Assembly: GCA_902796125.1 (NCBI GenBank)
Contig: CADBNT010000068.1
Location: forward strand, 1-40,098
Length of the DNA stretch: 40,098 nucleotides
From: an uncultured Erysipelotrichaceae bacterium
GTDB taxonomy: Bacteria > Bacillota_I > Bacilli_A > RFN20 > CAG-826
Direction: 5' to 3'
Numbering within the stretch: position 1 is the stretch's first letter; every line of letters starts with the position of its first letter. Shown here in pieces: positions 1-8,085 of this stretch. The notes under the pieces are model-generated. The model was not told where the DNA came from and did no database searches. It saw only the letters and a list, made by a program, of their open reading frames with translations. A program made the position numbers and the translations under genes.

Positions 1-995
1 GAGCTAAATTCCAAGATATGACTAAACATCTTCTTTTAAGAACAGAAGAACCAGTCAAACGTGCATTAAGCGATGCAGGTATCTCCGCAAGCGAACTTAA
101 CCAAGTTCTCTTAATCGGTGGTTCTATCCGTATGCCAGCTGTCCAAGAATTAGTTAAGAAGTTAACAGGCAAGACTCCAAACCTCTCTGTTAACCCAGAT
201 GAAGCCGTTTCTATCGGTGCTGCTATTCAAGGTGGTGTTGTCTCTGGTGACATCAAAGATGTCGTTCTTCTCGACGTCACCCCACTTACCTTAGGTATTG
301 AAACCTTAGGTGGTGTTATGACACCTCTTATCAATAGAAATACAACAATTCCAACCACCAAGAGCCAAATCTTCTCAACCGCACAAGATAATCAACCAGC
401 CGTTGACATCATGGTCTATCAAGGTGAACGTCCAATTGCTCACGATAACAAACTCCTTGGACACTTCCAATTAAGCGGTATTAAACCTGCACGTAGAGGT
501 GAACCAAGAATTGAAGTTACCTTCAACATTGACGTTAACGGTATTGTTAAAGTTACTGCTAAAGACTTAGATACTCAAAAAGAACAAGAAATTACCATCT
601 CTGGTTCTAATGGATTATCTAAAGAAGATATCGACCGCATGGTCCGCGAAGCGGAAGAAAACGCTGAAGCTGATGCAAAGCGCAAAGAAGAGGTCGAACT
701 CAAAAACAAAGCTGAACAATACATCAATAGCATTGATCAAGCTTTACAAGAAAAAGGCGATTCCATTGATGCTGCTCAAAAAGAACAAACTCAAAAACTC
801 CGTGACGAACTTAAGACCGCGTTAGACAATAACGACATTGAAACCCTTAAGACACGTATCGGTGAACTTGAGAAAGCAGCCGAGATGATGGCCCAAACCC
901 AAATGGGTGATAAAGCTGCCCAAGCAGGCGAAACTAAAGAAGGCGAACAAACCGCTGATGATGTTGTCGATGCTGACAGCAAGATGAAAAACTAA
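1..995 (+). CDS. dnaK: Chaperone DnaK (Hsp70), C-terminal part, 5' end outside window
   Basis: Hsp70 chaperone that binds unfolded cytosolic peptides in an ATP-driven cycle with DnaJ and GrpE. The reading frame is open from base 3, and about 330 residues of a roughly 600-residue family are present. The visible part starts in the nucleotide-binding domain. It contains the adenosine-binding signature ([10 protein letters not shown], Ser where Thr is usual), the linker [15 protein letters not shown], the substrate-binding beta domain and the helical lid. The C-terminus is low-complexity and ends in DSKMKN rather than a classic EEVD-like tail. dnaJ follows after 72 bp that hold a hairpin and a TAGTA repeat pair. 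No heat-shock operator is in view because the promoter lies upstream of the window. The identification is certain. Confidence 0.98.
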   Translation, partial: AKFQDMTKHLLLRTEEPVKRALSDAGISASELNQVLLIGGSIRMPAVQELVKKLTGKTPNLSVNPDEAVSIGAAIQGGVVSGDIKDVVLLDVTPLTLGIETLGGVMTPLINRNTTIPTTKSQIFSTAQDNQPAVDIMVYQGERPIAHDNKLLGHFQLSGIKPARRGEPRIEVTFNIDVNGIVKVTAKDLDTQKEQEITISGSNGLSKEDIDRMVREAEENAEADAKRKEEVELKNKAEQYINSIDQALQEKGDSIDAAQKEQTQKLRDELKTALDNNDIETLKTRIGELEKAAEMMAQTQMGDKAAQAGETKEGEQTADDVVDADSKMKN

Positions 996-1012
996 TTAGT
1001 AGTTATTTAGTA
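994..1012 (+). repeat. TAGTA repeat pair, 11 bp spacing, after dnaK
   Basis: Reads AATTAGTAGTTATTTAGTA and begins inside the dnaK stop region. The two TAGTA cores (997-1001 and 1008-1012) are 11 bp apart. It matches the copy after glyS at 17 of 19 positions. It belongs to a set of six intergenic copies, all lying 3' of a stop codon in that gene's sense orientation. The function is unknown. Confidence 0.6.
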
Positions 1013-1016
1013 GCAG

Positions 1017-1041
1017 GCGAATGGGACTTTGTCCCACTCGC
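1017..1041 (+). promoter_or_regulatory. Hairpin between dnaK and dnaJ
   Basis: Arms GCGAATGGGAC and GTCCCACTCGC pair with one A/C mismatch around a TTT loop. No long T-run follows (TTTGCTCATT), so it is unlikely to be a full terminator. A processing or stability element, or a weak attenuator setting the dnaK:dnaJ ratio, is more plausible. It lies 26 bp before the dnaJ start. Confidence 0.6.
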
Positions 1042-1067
1042 TTTGCTCATTTATGAAAGGAGCGACT

Positions 1068-2204
1068 ATGGCAAAAAGAGATTTCTATGAAGTGCTTGGC
1101 GTTAATAAAAGTGCTTCAAAAGATGAAATAAAATCTGCTTATCGAAAGCTCGCTAAAAAGTATCACCCAGACATAAATAAAGAGCCTGGTGCAGAAGAGA
1201 AATTTAAAGAAGTTCAAGAAGCTTACGATATTCTCTATGATGACAAGAAACGTCAGATGTATGACCAATTTGGTATGGCCGCTTTTGAACAAGGCGCATC
1301 TACAGGCGGAGCAGGTAATCCATTTAGTGGTGCTGGCTTCTCCGGCCAAGGATTTGGCGATGTCGACCTTGGTGATATCTTCTCATCCTTCTTTGGAGGT
1401 GGAAGATCTAGAAGACAAGATTTTGGTCCTCAAAGAGGAGATGATACGTTACAACGTATTCGTGTCCAATTTATGGACGCCGTTCTCGGCAAGAAAGTTC
1501 TCGTTCCAGTTAGCTATGATGAAAAATGTAGCAAGTGTAACGGAACAGGAGCCAAGGACGCTAATAGCCTAAAGACTTGTACTAATTGTTCTGGTAAAGG
1601 CTATATCCGTACTCAACAAAGAACACTCTTTGGAGTAATGGAAGGTCAAAGCGTTTGTCCAACTTGTGGAGGACGAGGCAAGATTGTCGTAGACAAATGT
1701 CCAGAATGTGATGGCAAAGGCTATAAACATATCAAACGCGACATGGAAGTCAATATTCCAGCCGGTATTAACGCTGGACAACAAATCCTTGTCCGTGGCA
1801 AAGGTGAAAGAGGACGCAATGGTGGAGAAAATGGCGATCTCTATTTAGAGATTGTTATCATCCCACATGAATTCTTTAAACGTGACGGTAATGATATCCA
1901 TATCGATGTTCCAATCAGCTTCATCGATGCTGCCTTAGGCAAAAAGATTGATGTTCCAACCGTTTATGGCATGGCTGAAGTGGAAATTCCAGCAGGTACT
2001 CAACCAAATCAAATTCTCCGTCTAAAAGGTCGTGGAATTAAAGATATGAGAAAAGGTACTCCTGGCGATGAATATATCCACGTCATCGTGAAGACTCCAA
2101 CGAAACTTTCTAAAGAACAAAAAGAATTGCTACAGAAGTATCAATCCTTAGAAAAGAAAGAAAATTCTTTCTTTGAAAAGTTCAAAGCGAGCTTCAGACA
2201 TTAA
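1068..2204 (+). CDS. dnaJ: Chaperone DnaJ (Hsp40)
   Basis: Co-chaperone that delivers substrates to DnaK and stimulates its ATPase. At 378 residues it has full family length. The J domain is at the N-terminus with HPD at residues 33-35. A Gly/Phe-rich linker spans about 75-115. Four CxxCxGxG zinc repeats have cysteines at 154/157, 171/174, 197/200 and 211/214, followed by the two beta-barrel C-terminal domains. The frame extends upstream to 1029, but the ATG at 1068 follows a clear AAAGGAG site and gives the normal [12 protein letters not shown]-terminus, so that start is used. A strong terminator follows. prmA, which often comes next in Bacilli, is absent. Confidence 0.98.
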   Translation: MAKRDFYEVLGVNKSASKDEIKSAYRKLAKKYHPDINKEPGAEEKFKEVQEAYDILYDDKKRQMYDQFGMAAFEQGASTGGAGNPFSGAGFSGQGFGDVDLGDIFSSFFGGGRSRRQDFGPQRGDDTLQRIRVQFMDAVLGKKVLVPVSYDEKCSKCNGTGAKDANSLKTCTNCSGKGYIRTQQRTLFGVMEGQSVCPTCGGRGKIVVDKCPECDGKGYKHIKRDMEVNIPAGINAGQQILVRGKGERGRNGGENGDLYLEIVIIPHEFFKRDGNDIHIDVPISFIDAALGKKIDVPTVYGMAEVEIPAGTQPNQILRLKGRGIKDMRKGTPGDEYIHVIVKTPTKLSKEQKELLQKYQSLEKKENSFFEKFKASFRH

Positions 2205-2220
2205 AACTAGAAAAGAATTT

Positions 2221-2248
2221 GACCGGTTATTCCGGTCTTTTCTTTTTT
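2221..2248 (+). terminator. Rho-independent terminator after dnaJ
   Basis: Stem GACCGG / CCGGTC with a TTATT loop, followed by TTTTCTTTTTTT. It lies 17 bp after the dnaJ stop and closes the dnaK-dnaJ unit. Confidence 0.9.
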
Positions 2249-2261
2249 TGTAAAAAAGTTG

Positions 2262-2270
2262 TGCTATACT
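2262..2270 (+). promoter_or_regulatory. Extended -10 promoter, near-leaderless, for the TM2 gene
   Basis: TGcTATACT is an extended -10 element. It ends 10 bp before the ATG at 2281, so the predicted RNA start leaves a leader of only a few bases. No Shine-Dalgarno is visible. The -35 region is poor, as is common for extended -10 promoters. Confidence 0.6.
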
Positions 2271-2280
2271 TTATGACGTT

Positions 2281-2727
2281 ATGCATAAATGTAAGTATTG
2301 TGGCGCTCAACTTTCAAAACTAGACAAACAAATTTGTCCGTTTTGTGGTGGTCTAAAACCACTTGATGGCTCGGAAGACGTTACAGAAGATTTTACAAAG
2401 AGCCTCGAATCATTATCAGATTTAGAAAAAGCTAAGGTTGCAAGACCAAAATCTAGAGTAGTGGCGATTGTTTTAGCTATATTCCTAGGAATATTTGGTG
2501 TTAATTCTTTCTATCTTGGATTTAAAAAGCATGGATTTGTTAGCCTTGCTATTTCTATTGTTGTCATTGGCGGCGGTGGATCGCTTCTATTTTTTACTGG
2601 TGCCATGCCAAATGCTTTTGCATTTTTAATTCCATATTTCGTACTTGAAGCATTGATTATATTTGCTGCGTTATTCTTATTAACCCGTGCTGATGTTAAA
2701 GATGGAAGAGGAGAGTTCCTTCGTTAA
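2281..2727 (+). CDS. Zinc-ribbon and TM2-domain membrane protein
   Basis: A 148-residue protein of unknown role. The N-terminus carries a two-CxxC zinc ribbon (CKYC at residues 4-7, CPFC at 19-22). An acidic linker leads into a TM2-type membrane pair near residues 60-95 (IVLAIFLGIFGVNSFYLGF, the family's G-x-N/H-xFYLG turn), then at least one more hydrophobic segment to about residue 140. The start follows a promoter with almost no leader. Its stop overlaps the rsmE start by one base, so the two are probably co-transcribed and coupled. It occupies the place where prmA is often found. The TM2 call is good; no substrate or partner can be named. Confidence 0.8.
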   Translation: MHKCKYCGAQLSKLDKQICPFCGGLKPLDGSEDVTEDFTKSLESLSDLEKAKVARPKSRVVAIVLAIFLGIFGVNSFYLGFKKHGFVSLAISIVVIGGGGSLLFFTGAMPNAFAFLIPYFVLEALIIFAALFLLTRADVKDGRGEFLR

Positions 2728-3446
2728 TGCAAAGATATTTCGCTAAGGTTTATGAACGTGATGTTGTCTTAACAAAAGATGACGTTTTTCATCTTACTAA
2801 AGTAATGAGAGCTAAAGTTGGTGAACAAATCGAAATTGTCGCTGACGATAAAGTCTACCTTTGTGAAGTTAAATCACTTAAACCACTTCAAATTAGAACA
2901 AAGCGTGAAATTAAAGAAGACCACGAGCTTAAAAGCCATGTGGTTTTAGTCATGGCGCTCCTAAAAGGAGACCATACTGATTTAGTCGTTCAAAAAGCTA
3001 CTGAATTAGGCGTTGATGAAATCATTTTTCTTCAATCGGAAAGAACCATTGTTAAAATCAAACAATCCGATAGAGATTATAAACTTGAAAGATTCCATCG
3101 AATTGCTAAAGAAGCAGCTGAACAATCTAAGCGTTCTGTCATTCCAAACATATATCGCATCATCAATCTCGATGGTTTAAAAGAGATTAAAGCTGAAGTT
3201 AAGCTTATAGCTTATGAAGGAATGCAAGGCACCGCTGATAGCTTTAATAACAAAATTGCAAAGCTTAAACCAGGACAAAGAGTAGCGATTGTTATTGGAC
3301 CTGAAGGAGGTTTCTCTTCTGGCGAAATCGACGCCGCTAATTATTATGGCTTTAAAAAAGTCAGCCTTGGTAAACGCATCTTAAGAGCGGAAACAGCTGC
3401 TATATACGCTTTAAGCGTAATTTCTAATATGCTTGAACAAAAATAG
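2727..3446 (+). CDS. rsmE: 16S rRNA m3U1498 methyltransferase RsmE
   Basis: SPOUT-family enzyme that N3-methylates U1498 of 16S rRNA in the assembled 30S subunit, using S-adenosylmethionine. At 239 residues it has normal length. The N-terminal PUA-like part starts MQRYFAK. The C-terminal knot carries IGPEGGFSSGE at residues 190-200 and LGKRILRAETA near 214-224, which form the SAM-binding trefoil. The ATG overlaps the preceding TAA by one base. A neighbouring position to dnaJ and mtaB is conserved in Bacilli. Confidence 0.96.
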   Translation: MQRYFAKVYERDVVLTKDDVFHLTKVMRAKVGEQIEIVADDKVYLCEVKSLKPLQIRTKREIKEDHELKSHVVLVMALLKGDHTDLVVQKATELGVDEIIFLQSERTIVKIKQSDRDYKLERFHRIAKEAAEQSKRSVIPNIYRIINLDGLKEIKAEVKLIAYEGMQGTADSFNNKIAKLKPGQRVAIVIGPEGGFSSGEIDAANYYGFKKVSLGKRILRAETAAIYALSVISNMLEQK

Positions 3447-3448
3447 TT

Positions 3449-4246
3449 ATGCATCTTTACGATAAACTTGTTAAAAACCAAAAACACCACAAAAGAATGC
3501 TTCGCGATAGCGAGGAGTTCCAATTTTACGTTGCAAATAGAAACCTTCTTAATGGTTTAGACATTTATAAAGCTCTTATCAACTCATTAAATGAGTTTGA
3601 CATTATTAGAGCAAACATCGTCATTCGTGCTATCCAAAACAAGAAAGCTTTAGATGAAGCAATTTTATATGCTTTTAAGGGCAGCAAGATGAAAACCGAA
3701 GAGGTTTCTGACTTCATTCATGAAAGAATGGTTGGACTTCCATATATTCAAGAAGGCGATCTAAAGATCTATGTTCCTATTTTCAATAGGTCGGTAAATG
3801 AGCTTTATTACCGTGATTTTGGCAAGTTATTATCTAAACCTTACTCAACTCTCATCGAAGATTTTTCATCGTCTTGTATCGACTGTTTTGAAATGTATGG
3901 TTTTTCCCTCTATGATTCCTTGTTTTCAAAATACATCGTTATTAAAAAGACTGAAAAGACTTTAGTCTTATATCACTTTGATTTCTCAACTATCTACTTT
4001 GTCGATGACCAAGGAAGACTTGAGGCCAAGCTTGCTTTATTTGATAAATATATGCATCGACCAGTGAAGAATCACATTATCGATAGAATCGGTTCAGTAG
4101 TGGATGCATATTTAAATGATGATCGTGAAGGAATGTACCAAGCTTTAGTGAACAACAACCTTATTTCTAAGAAATTAATCTTTAAGATTAAACACGAGGA
4201 ATTTAAGTTTAAACGCAAATTACAAAGGAAAGCAGATCGTGCTTAA
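3449..4246 (+). CDS. Hypothetical protein between rsmE and mtaB
   Basis: A 265-residue soluble protein that I do not recognise. It starts 2 bp after the rsmE stop and overlaps the mtaB start by 8 bp, so it is translated as part of this RNA-modification operon. It has no signal peptide and no membrane segment. The ends are basic and charged (N-terminal KNQKHHKRMLR, C-terminal KHEEFKFKRKLQRKADRA), and the middle is rich in Phe and Tyr (about residues 125-190). The basic ends could suit RNA or ribosome contact, but that is a guess from position and charge. Codon use resembles the neighbours, so recent transfer is not suggested. Confidence 0.7.
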   Translation: MHLYDKLVKNQKHHKRMLRDSEEFQFYVANRNLLNGLDIYKALINSLNEFDIIRANIVIRAIQNKKALDEAILYAFKGSKMKTEEVSDFIHERMVGLPYIQEGDLKIYVPIFNRSVNELYYRDFGKLLSKPYSTLIEDFSSSCIDCFEMYGFSLYDSLFSKYIVIKKTEKTLVLYHFDFSTIYFVDDQGRLEAKLALFDKYMHRPVKNHIIDRIGSVVDAYLNDDREGMYQALVNNNLISKKLIFKIKHEEFKFKRKLQRKADRA

Positions 4247-5486
4247 ATTTATTTCACTTGGATGCAAAGTTAATTCCTATGAGAGCAATGCTCTTAAGGA
4301 ACTTTTTTATAAAGAAGGTTTTTCTAATGACACAAAGCCTGATGTTATTGTCATAAATACGTGTTCAGTAACTTCCGTCGCAGATCAAAAATCTCGTCAA
4401 ATTGTTAGACGTGAAAGAAGAAACAATCCTGAAGCGGTTATAGTGGTGATGGGATGCTTTTCCCAAAAGAATGGCGAATATGCTTTAAAAGAATGCCACG
4501 CTGATATTGTTGTAGGCACATCTAACCGCAATAAAATTGTCGATTATGTTAAAACTTATCTAAAAGATAAAAAGCCAATTATTGCCATCGACGAAGATCC
4601 TCGTAAGTTTGATTATGAATCTTTTAAAACAATTGCGATTCCTGAATCAACAAGAGCGTATATCAAGATTGAAGACGGCTGTAATAACTTTTGTACATAT
4701 TGCACGATTCCATACACTCGCGGAGTGGCAAGAAGTCGCGACAAGGATGAAATTATTGATGAAATCAATTTCCTAATTAAAGAAGGCTTTTTAGAATTTG
4801 TTCTTACTGGCATACACACCGCGCATTATGGCGTTGATTTAAAAGGAATGACATTCTCTGATTTGGTTGAAGAGATTGTTAAGCTTCCAGGTTTATATAG
4901 GCTAAGAATATCTTCTATTGAAGAAAGTGAAATAGATGATCACTTTATTGAACTATTAAAGAAGTATCCAAATATTGCTAATCATCTCCATATGCCGCTT
5001 CAAAGTGGAAGCAGAAGCGTTCTTCAAAGAATGGGTAGAAAATACAAAACCGAAGATTTTATTAACAAAGTTAATAGAATTAGAAAAGTTCGTCCAGATA
5101 TCGCTATTACTACCGATGTGATTGTAGGTTTCCCAGGTGAAAGCGATGAAGAATTTAATGAGACATATGAATTCATTAAAAGAGTTGGTTTTGCTGAACT
5201 TCATGTTTTTCCATTCTCTGCAAGAGAAGGAACAAAAGCCTATTCATTCCCAAATCAAGTGTCTCCAGAAATCAAAGATAAGCGTGTCCAAATTCTTTTA
5301 GAATTATCTAAGGATTTAGAAAAACAATATAAAGATAAATTTATAGGTAAGTCCCTTGAAGTTATTTTAGAAGAGAGAAATAAGAAGACTGGTTTATTAA
5401 GTGGATTCACTTCAAACTACCTTAAATTAAGCGCGGATTTGCCAGATAAATATATTGGTAAAATTTGCAAAATAGAAGTTCGATAA
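4239..5486 (+). CDS. mtaB: tRNA (ms2t6A37) methylthiotransferase MtaB
   Basis: Radical-SAM enzyme that adds a methylthio group to t6A37 in ANN-decoding tRNAs. At 415 residues it has family length. The N-terminal domain supplies one Fe-S cluster through Cys9, Cys42 and Cys73. The radical-SAM motif Cys148, Cys152, Cys155 (CNNFCTYC) binds the second. A short TRAM-like RNA-binding domain ends the protein (about residues 365-415). The first motif, FISLGCKVNSYES, is typical of MtaB rather than MiaB or RimO. The start codon is GTG, preceded by AAAGGA and lying inside the end of the upstream gene. Confidence 0.95.
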   Translation: MLKFISLGCKVNSYESNALKELFYKEGFSNDTKPDVIVINTCSVTSVADQKSRQIVRRERRNNPEAVIVVMGCFSQKNGEYALKECHADIVVGTSNRNKIVDYVKTYLKDKKPIIAIDEDPRKFDYESFKTIAIPESTRAYIKIEDGCNNFCTYCTIPYTRGVARSRDKDEIIDEINFLIKEGFLEFVLTGIHTAHYGVDLKGMTFSDLVEEIVKLPGLYRLRISSIEESEIDDHFIELLKKYPNIANHLHMPLQSGSRSVLQRMGRKYKTEDFINKVNRIRKVRPDIAITTDVIVGFPGESDEEFNETYEFIKRVGFAELHVFPFSAREGTKAYSFPNQVSPEIKDKRVQILLELSKDLEKQYKDKFIGKSLEVILEERNKKTGLLSGFTSNYLKLSADLPDKYIGKICKIEVR

Positions 5487-5531
5487 TAACAGAATAATTT
5501 ATATATTTTTTGTACATTGTATGAAAATTGA

Positions 5532-5559
5532 TTGAACGTTTTTTATATTAAGTTATAAT
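5532..5559 (+). promoter_or_regulatory. Promoter for rpmF
   Basis: TTGAAC and TATAAT separated by 16 bp. A strong AGGAGG ribosome site (5574-5579) lies between the predicted start of transcription and the ATG at 5588. No terminator for mtaB was seen upstream. Confidence 0.75.
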
Positions 5560-5587
5560 ATACGTCGTCTATTAGGAGGATTTAAAT

Positions 5588-5857
5588 ATGGCAGTCCCAT
5601 TTAGAAGAACTAGCAAAACCGCAAAAAGATTACGCAGAACTCACTTCAAGCTCTCTGCTCCAGGATTAGTCAAATGCCCAAACTGTGGTGCAATGATCAA
5701 ATCTCATAACGTTTGCCCAAAATGTGGTTACTATGGCGGTAAGAACGTCATGGAAAAACCAGCACCAGCTAAAGCTGTTGATGTAAAGCCAGTTAAGAAA
5801 GCTCCAGCCAAGAAAGCTGCTGCTAAAAAGGCCGAACCAAAAGCTGAAAGCAAATAA
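5588..5857 (+). CDS. rpmF: 50S ribosomal protein L32 with a C-terminal K/A/P tail
   Basis: Large-subunit protein of the zinc-containing L32 type. Residues 1-57 are the normal protein: [19 protein letters not shown], then a zinc site from CPNC and CPKC. Normal L32 ends near here at about 57-60 residues. This one continues to 89 residues with a tail built from [11 protein letters not shown]-like repeats, positively charged and probably disordered. The tail is in frame with no stop or frameshift, so it looks genuine. RpoD in this window carries a similar sequence at its N-terminus. The gene has its own promoter and AGGAGG site. Confidence 0.96.
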   Translation: MAVPFRRTSKTAKRLRRTHFKLSAPGLVKCPNCGAMIKSHNVCPKCGYYGGKNVMEKPAPAKAVDVKPVKKAPAKKAAAKKAEPKAESK

Positions 5858-5858
5858 G

Positions 5859-5880
5859 ATTAGTGATTGAAAACACTAAT
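5859..5880. promoter_or_regulatory. Inverted repeat upstream of deoC, possible operator
   Basis: ATTAGTG and CACTAAT are perfect 7 bp arms around 8 bp. The repeat covers the -35 region of the deoC promoter and has no T-run, so an operator is more likely than a terminator. Read as AGTGA-N6-ACACT it has the spacing of the CRP-like site at 33428, with 7 of 10 consensus positions. Control of deoC by the same regulator is possible but weakly supported. Confidence 0.5.
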
Positions 5881-5881
5881 A

Positions 5882-5890
5882 TGGTAAAAT
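5882..5890 (+). promoter_or_regulatory. Extended -10 promoter for deoC
   Basis: TGgTAAAAT is an extended -10 element 19 bp before the deoC ATG. The inverted repeat at 5859-5880 occupies the -35 position. A short CGAGG site precedes the start codon. Confidence 0.55.
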
Positions 5891-5909
5891 AGACACACGA
5901 GGTAAAATT

Positions 5910-6554
5910 ATGGAAATTAATAGAATCATCGATCATACTCTCTTAAAACAAGATGCTTCAGTTGAAGCAATTAAGAAATTATGTGAAGAAGCTCTTGAAT
6001 ACAAGTTTGCTTCAGTATGTGTCAACCCAGGCTTTGTCCCACTTGCCGCTAAGATGTTAAAAGGTAGTGTTGTCAAAGTTTGTACAGTCGTTGGTTTCCC
6101 ACTTGGTGCAACCCTTCCAGAAGCTAAAGCTGTTGAAGCTAAATTAGCAATTGAAGCTGGTGCTCAAGAGGTTGATATGGTTATCAATGATTCAATGGCA
6201 AAAGAACACGATTTCGATTATATCGAAAAAGAAGTCAGATGCGTTAAGGATGCATGTGGAGACGTTCTCCTCAAAGTCATTCTTGAAACCTGCTTATTAA
6301 GCGATAAAGAAATCGAAGAATGCTGCAAAGCATCCGTTAGAGGTGGTGCTGACTTTGTCAAAACATCAACCGGTTTCTCAACTGGTGGTGCAACCACACA
6401 CGCTGTTGAAATCATGCGTAAAGCCGTTGGTCCAAACATTGGTGTTAAAGCCAGTGGTGGAATCCACAATAGAGCCGAGGCCGATGCGATGGTGAAAGCC
6501 GGAGCAAGCCGTATCGGTGCCTCTTGTGGTGTTAAAATTGTTAAAGGTGAATAA
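5910..6554 (+). CDS. deoC: Deoxyribose-phosphate aldolase
   Basis: Class I aldolase that splits 2-deoxyribose-5-phosphate into glyceraldehyde-3-phosphate and acetaldehyde, the last step of deoxynucleoside breakdown. At 214 residues it has family length. The Schiff-base lysine is Lys151 in FVKTSTGFS, the second active-site lysine is Lys180 in VKASGG, and the acidic residue is Asp89 in EVDMVIN. The promoter just upstream overlaps an inverted repeat. cdd and deoB elsewhere in the window belong to the same pathway. rpsU follows after 38 bp with no terminator, so it may be co-transcribed. Confidence 0.97.
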   Translation: MEINRIIDHTLLKQDASVEAIKKLCEEALEYKFASVCVNPGFVPLAAKMLKGSVVKVCTVVGFPLGATLPEAKAVEAKLAIEAGAQEVDMVINDSMAKEHDFDYIEKEVRCVKDACGDVLLKVILETCLLSDKEIEECCKASVRGGADFVKTSTGFSTGGATTHAVEIMRKAVGPNIGVKASGGIHNRAEADAMVKAGASRIGASCGVKIVKGE

Positions 6555-6592
6555 TTAATTATTCATTTGTGTACGAAAGGAGATGAGTAAAG

Positions 6593-6766
6593 ATGCCAAA
6601 AACAGTTGTTCGTGAAAATGAAACATTAGACGAAGCCCTTCGTCGTTTCAAACGTCAAGTTAATAAATCTGGCGTTCTCCTTGAAGCGCGCAAAAGAGAG
6701 TTCTATCTCAAACCTGGTCTCAAACGCAAAATGAAAAGCGAAATGGCCAGACGTAAATCATACTAA
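6593..6766 (+). CDS. rpsU: 30S ribosomal protein S21
   Basis: A 57-residue basic small-subunit protein. It reads [19 protein letters not shown] and ends [10 protein letters not shown], which is the full and typical S21 sequence for Bacilli. A strong AAAGGAGATGA ribosome site precedes the ATG. S21 lies at the 3' end of the platform near the anti-Shine-Dalgarno. The usual neighbour yqeY is missing. A strong terminator follows 21 bp after the stop. Confidence 0.97.
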   Translation: MPKTVVRENETLDEALRRFKRQVNKSGVLLEARKREFYLKPGLKRKMKSEMARRKSY

Positions 6767-6787
6767 TTGCTAGTATATAAAAAAATT

Positions 6788-6813
6788 AGGAAGACAGTAG
6801 TCTTCCTTTTTTC
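6788..6813 (+). terminator. Rho-independent terminator after rpsU
   Basis: Perfect 8 bp stem AGGAAGAC / GTCTTCCT with an AGTA loop, ending in a T-run. Confidence 0.93.
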
Positions 6814-6866
6814 TTGCTGTAACAAAATATATTTTCTTGTCCTATTCATGGGTAGGAGGAATATTT

Positions 6867-8042
6867 ATGTCATATTTTTGTTATCAAGGAAATGATCGTG
6901 ATTGCGGCTTTACATCTTTGAAGATGCTTTTAGCGATGCTAAGTAAAGACAAGAATTACTTATTCTTGAAGAAAGGAAATCATAAGAAAAAAGATTATTC
7001 CCTATATGACCTTATTAAAATAGGTGAAGAATATAACTTGAAGCTAGAGGCTTACAAAGTAGACTTCGTTGGCCTATTAGGGATGAAAACACCCTTTTTA
7101 GCTATGCTAAGTGATGGGCATATGGTCTTAATTAAATCAATAAAGAAGAAAGTAATAGTCGTTTATGATCCTGCTATAGGAATAAAAAGAATCAAAATTG
7201 CATCTTTAGATGATGAGAAAACTTACTATGTGCTAGGAGTTATATCTCAAAATGAAATAGTGGAATGCCCAGACACTAGACCTATATTGATGCCTTGGTA
7301 TAGGAATGTTCTGCAGTATGTATTAACTGCTGCGATGGGTATTGTTTTGATGCTTGGATTTTACTTCTTAAACGACGATGCAAGCCTCGGTTTAGTGATA
7401 GCTTTCTTAGCGATAGTAGTTATTAGTGAATTAGTAGAAAATTGGTATTTAATCAAAAATATAAAATATTTTGATAATAAGTATTTACCTTTGTTCTTTG
7501 AGGATGAAAAATCACGCAAAATTGAGCGTTATGAAGAGTACGTTGAATACAAGAAATCGTACTTTGGAACTAGCAAGTCTTTAACCGTCTCAACTCTACT
7601 TGTTTTAGTGTTCTCAACCTTGCTTATTTTGAACGATTACAAGAATCTCATGGTCATCATTTTGATTTTGTTTGCAAGAGTAGTGGATTTGATCATATTC
7701 GCCAATAAGGATGACGCCACTAACCAAGAGATTAATAACCTTGAAGCTGATTCATTTAAAAGTAAAGAAGGATTTGTTGATAAATTGCTTAAAGCAAATA
7801 GTAAAGCTAGTGGCTATGCTTCAAGACTATCTGCCCGCAAATGCATCAATGTCTTTTTAATAGCGATATTTGCAGTTTTTATGATGATAATTAACGGATT
7901 AAACTCAGCTAATTATGTCCTATTCCATTTTGGCATTTACTATGTAATATCTAACTCGTTTGGCAACATTACACTTTATATTTCAAACTTCAAAAAATTA
8001 CGTCGTTTGTCCGCTAGGTTTATTGATTCATGCAATTTATAA
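6867..8042 (+). CDS. C39-type peptidase fused to a six-helix membrane domain, no ATPase
   Basis: A 391-residue protein whose first 130 residues form a C39 (bacteriocin-processing, papain-like) peptidase. The oxyanion Gln7, catalytic Cys13 in RDCGFTSLKMLL, His85 in GHMVLI and Asp101 in YDPAIG are all present. About six hydrophobic segments follow (roughly 150-170, 176-200, 237-256, 258-276, 325-343, 350-372), resembling the membrane part of a peptidase-containing ABC exporter. The ATP-binding domain that should come next is absent, and ybeY follows within 45 bp. The ATG at 6867 follows TAGGAGGA; an upstream TTG in frame is less likely. It is probably an intact enzyme that cuts or exports a leader peptide with a separate ATPase, or a decayed exporter. 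No double-glycine precursor was found nearby. Confidence 0.8.
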   Translation: MSYFCYQGNDRDCGFTSLKMLLAMLSKDKNYLFLKKGNHKKKDYSLYDLIKIGEEYNLKLEAYKVDFVGLLGMKTPFLAMLSDGHMVLIKSIKKKVIVVYDPAIGIKRIKIASLDDEKTYYVLGVISQNEIVECPDTRPILMPWYRNVLQYVLTAAMGIVLMLGFYFLNDDASLGLVIAFLAIVVISELVENWYLIKNIKYFDNKYLPLFFEDEKSRKIERYEEYVEYKKSYFGTSKSLTVSTLLVLVFSTLLILNDYKNLMVIILILFARVVDLIIFANKDDATNQEINNLEADSFKSKEGFVDKLLKANSKASGYASRLSARKCINVFLIAIFAVFMMIINGLNSANYVLFHFGIYYVISNSFGNITLYISNFKKLRRLSARFIDSCNL

Positions 8043-8060
8043 GGCACTTTTATAAAAACA

Positions 8061-8069
8061 TGCTATAAT
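8061..8069 (+). promoter_or_regulatory. Extended -10 promoter for the ybeY operon
   Basis: TGcTATAAT is a perfect extended -10. Transcription should start near 8076, downstream of the ATG at 8071. This decides the ybeY start in favour of the in-frame ATG at 8086 and predicts a leader of about 10 bases. Confidence 0.7.
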
Positions 8070-8085
8070 AATGCCCCAAAGACAT

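Noticed and set aside
791-982. Antisense open frames inside dnaK, rpoD, glyS, parC and others
   Set aside because: Low-complexity or compositional shadows of the real genes, with no ribosome sites or recognisable domains.
1029-1067. Longer N-terminus for DnaJ
   Set aside because: The upstream ATG falls in the hairpin, and the one at 1068 has a ribosome site and the family N-terminus.
6810-6866. Promoter or small leader-peptide gene upstream of the C39 protein
   Set aside because: No well-spaced -35/-10 pair and no double-glycine leader frame could be supported.
8071-8085. ATG at 8071 as ybeY start
   Set aside because: It lies before the predicted transcription start; the ATG at 8086 gives the usual N-terminus.
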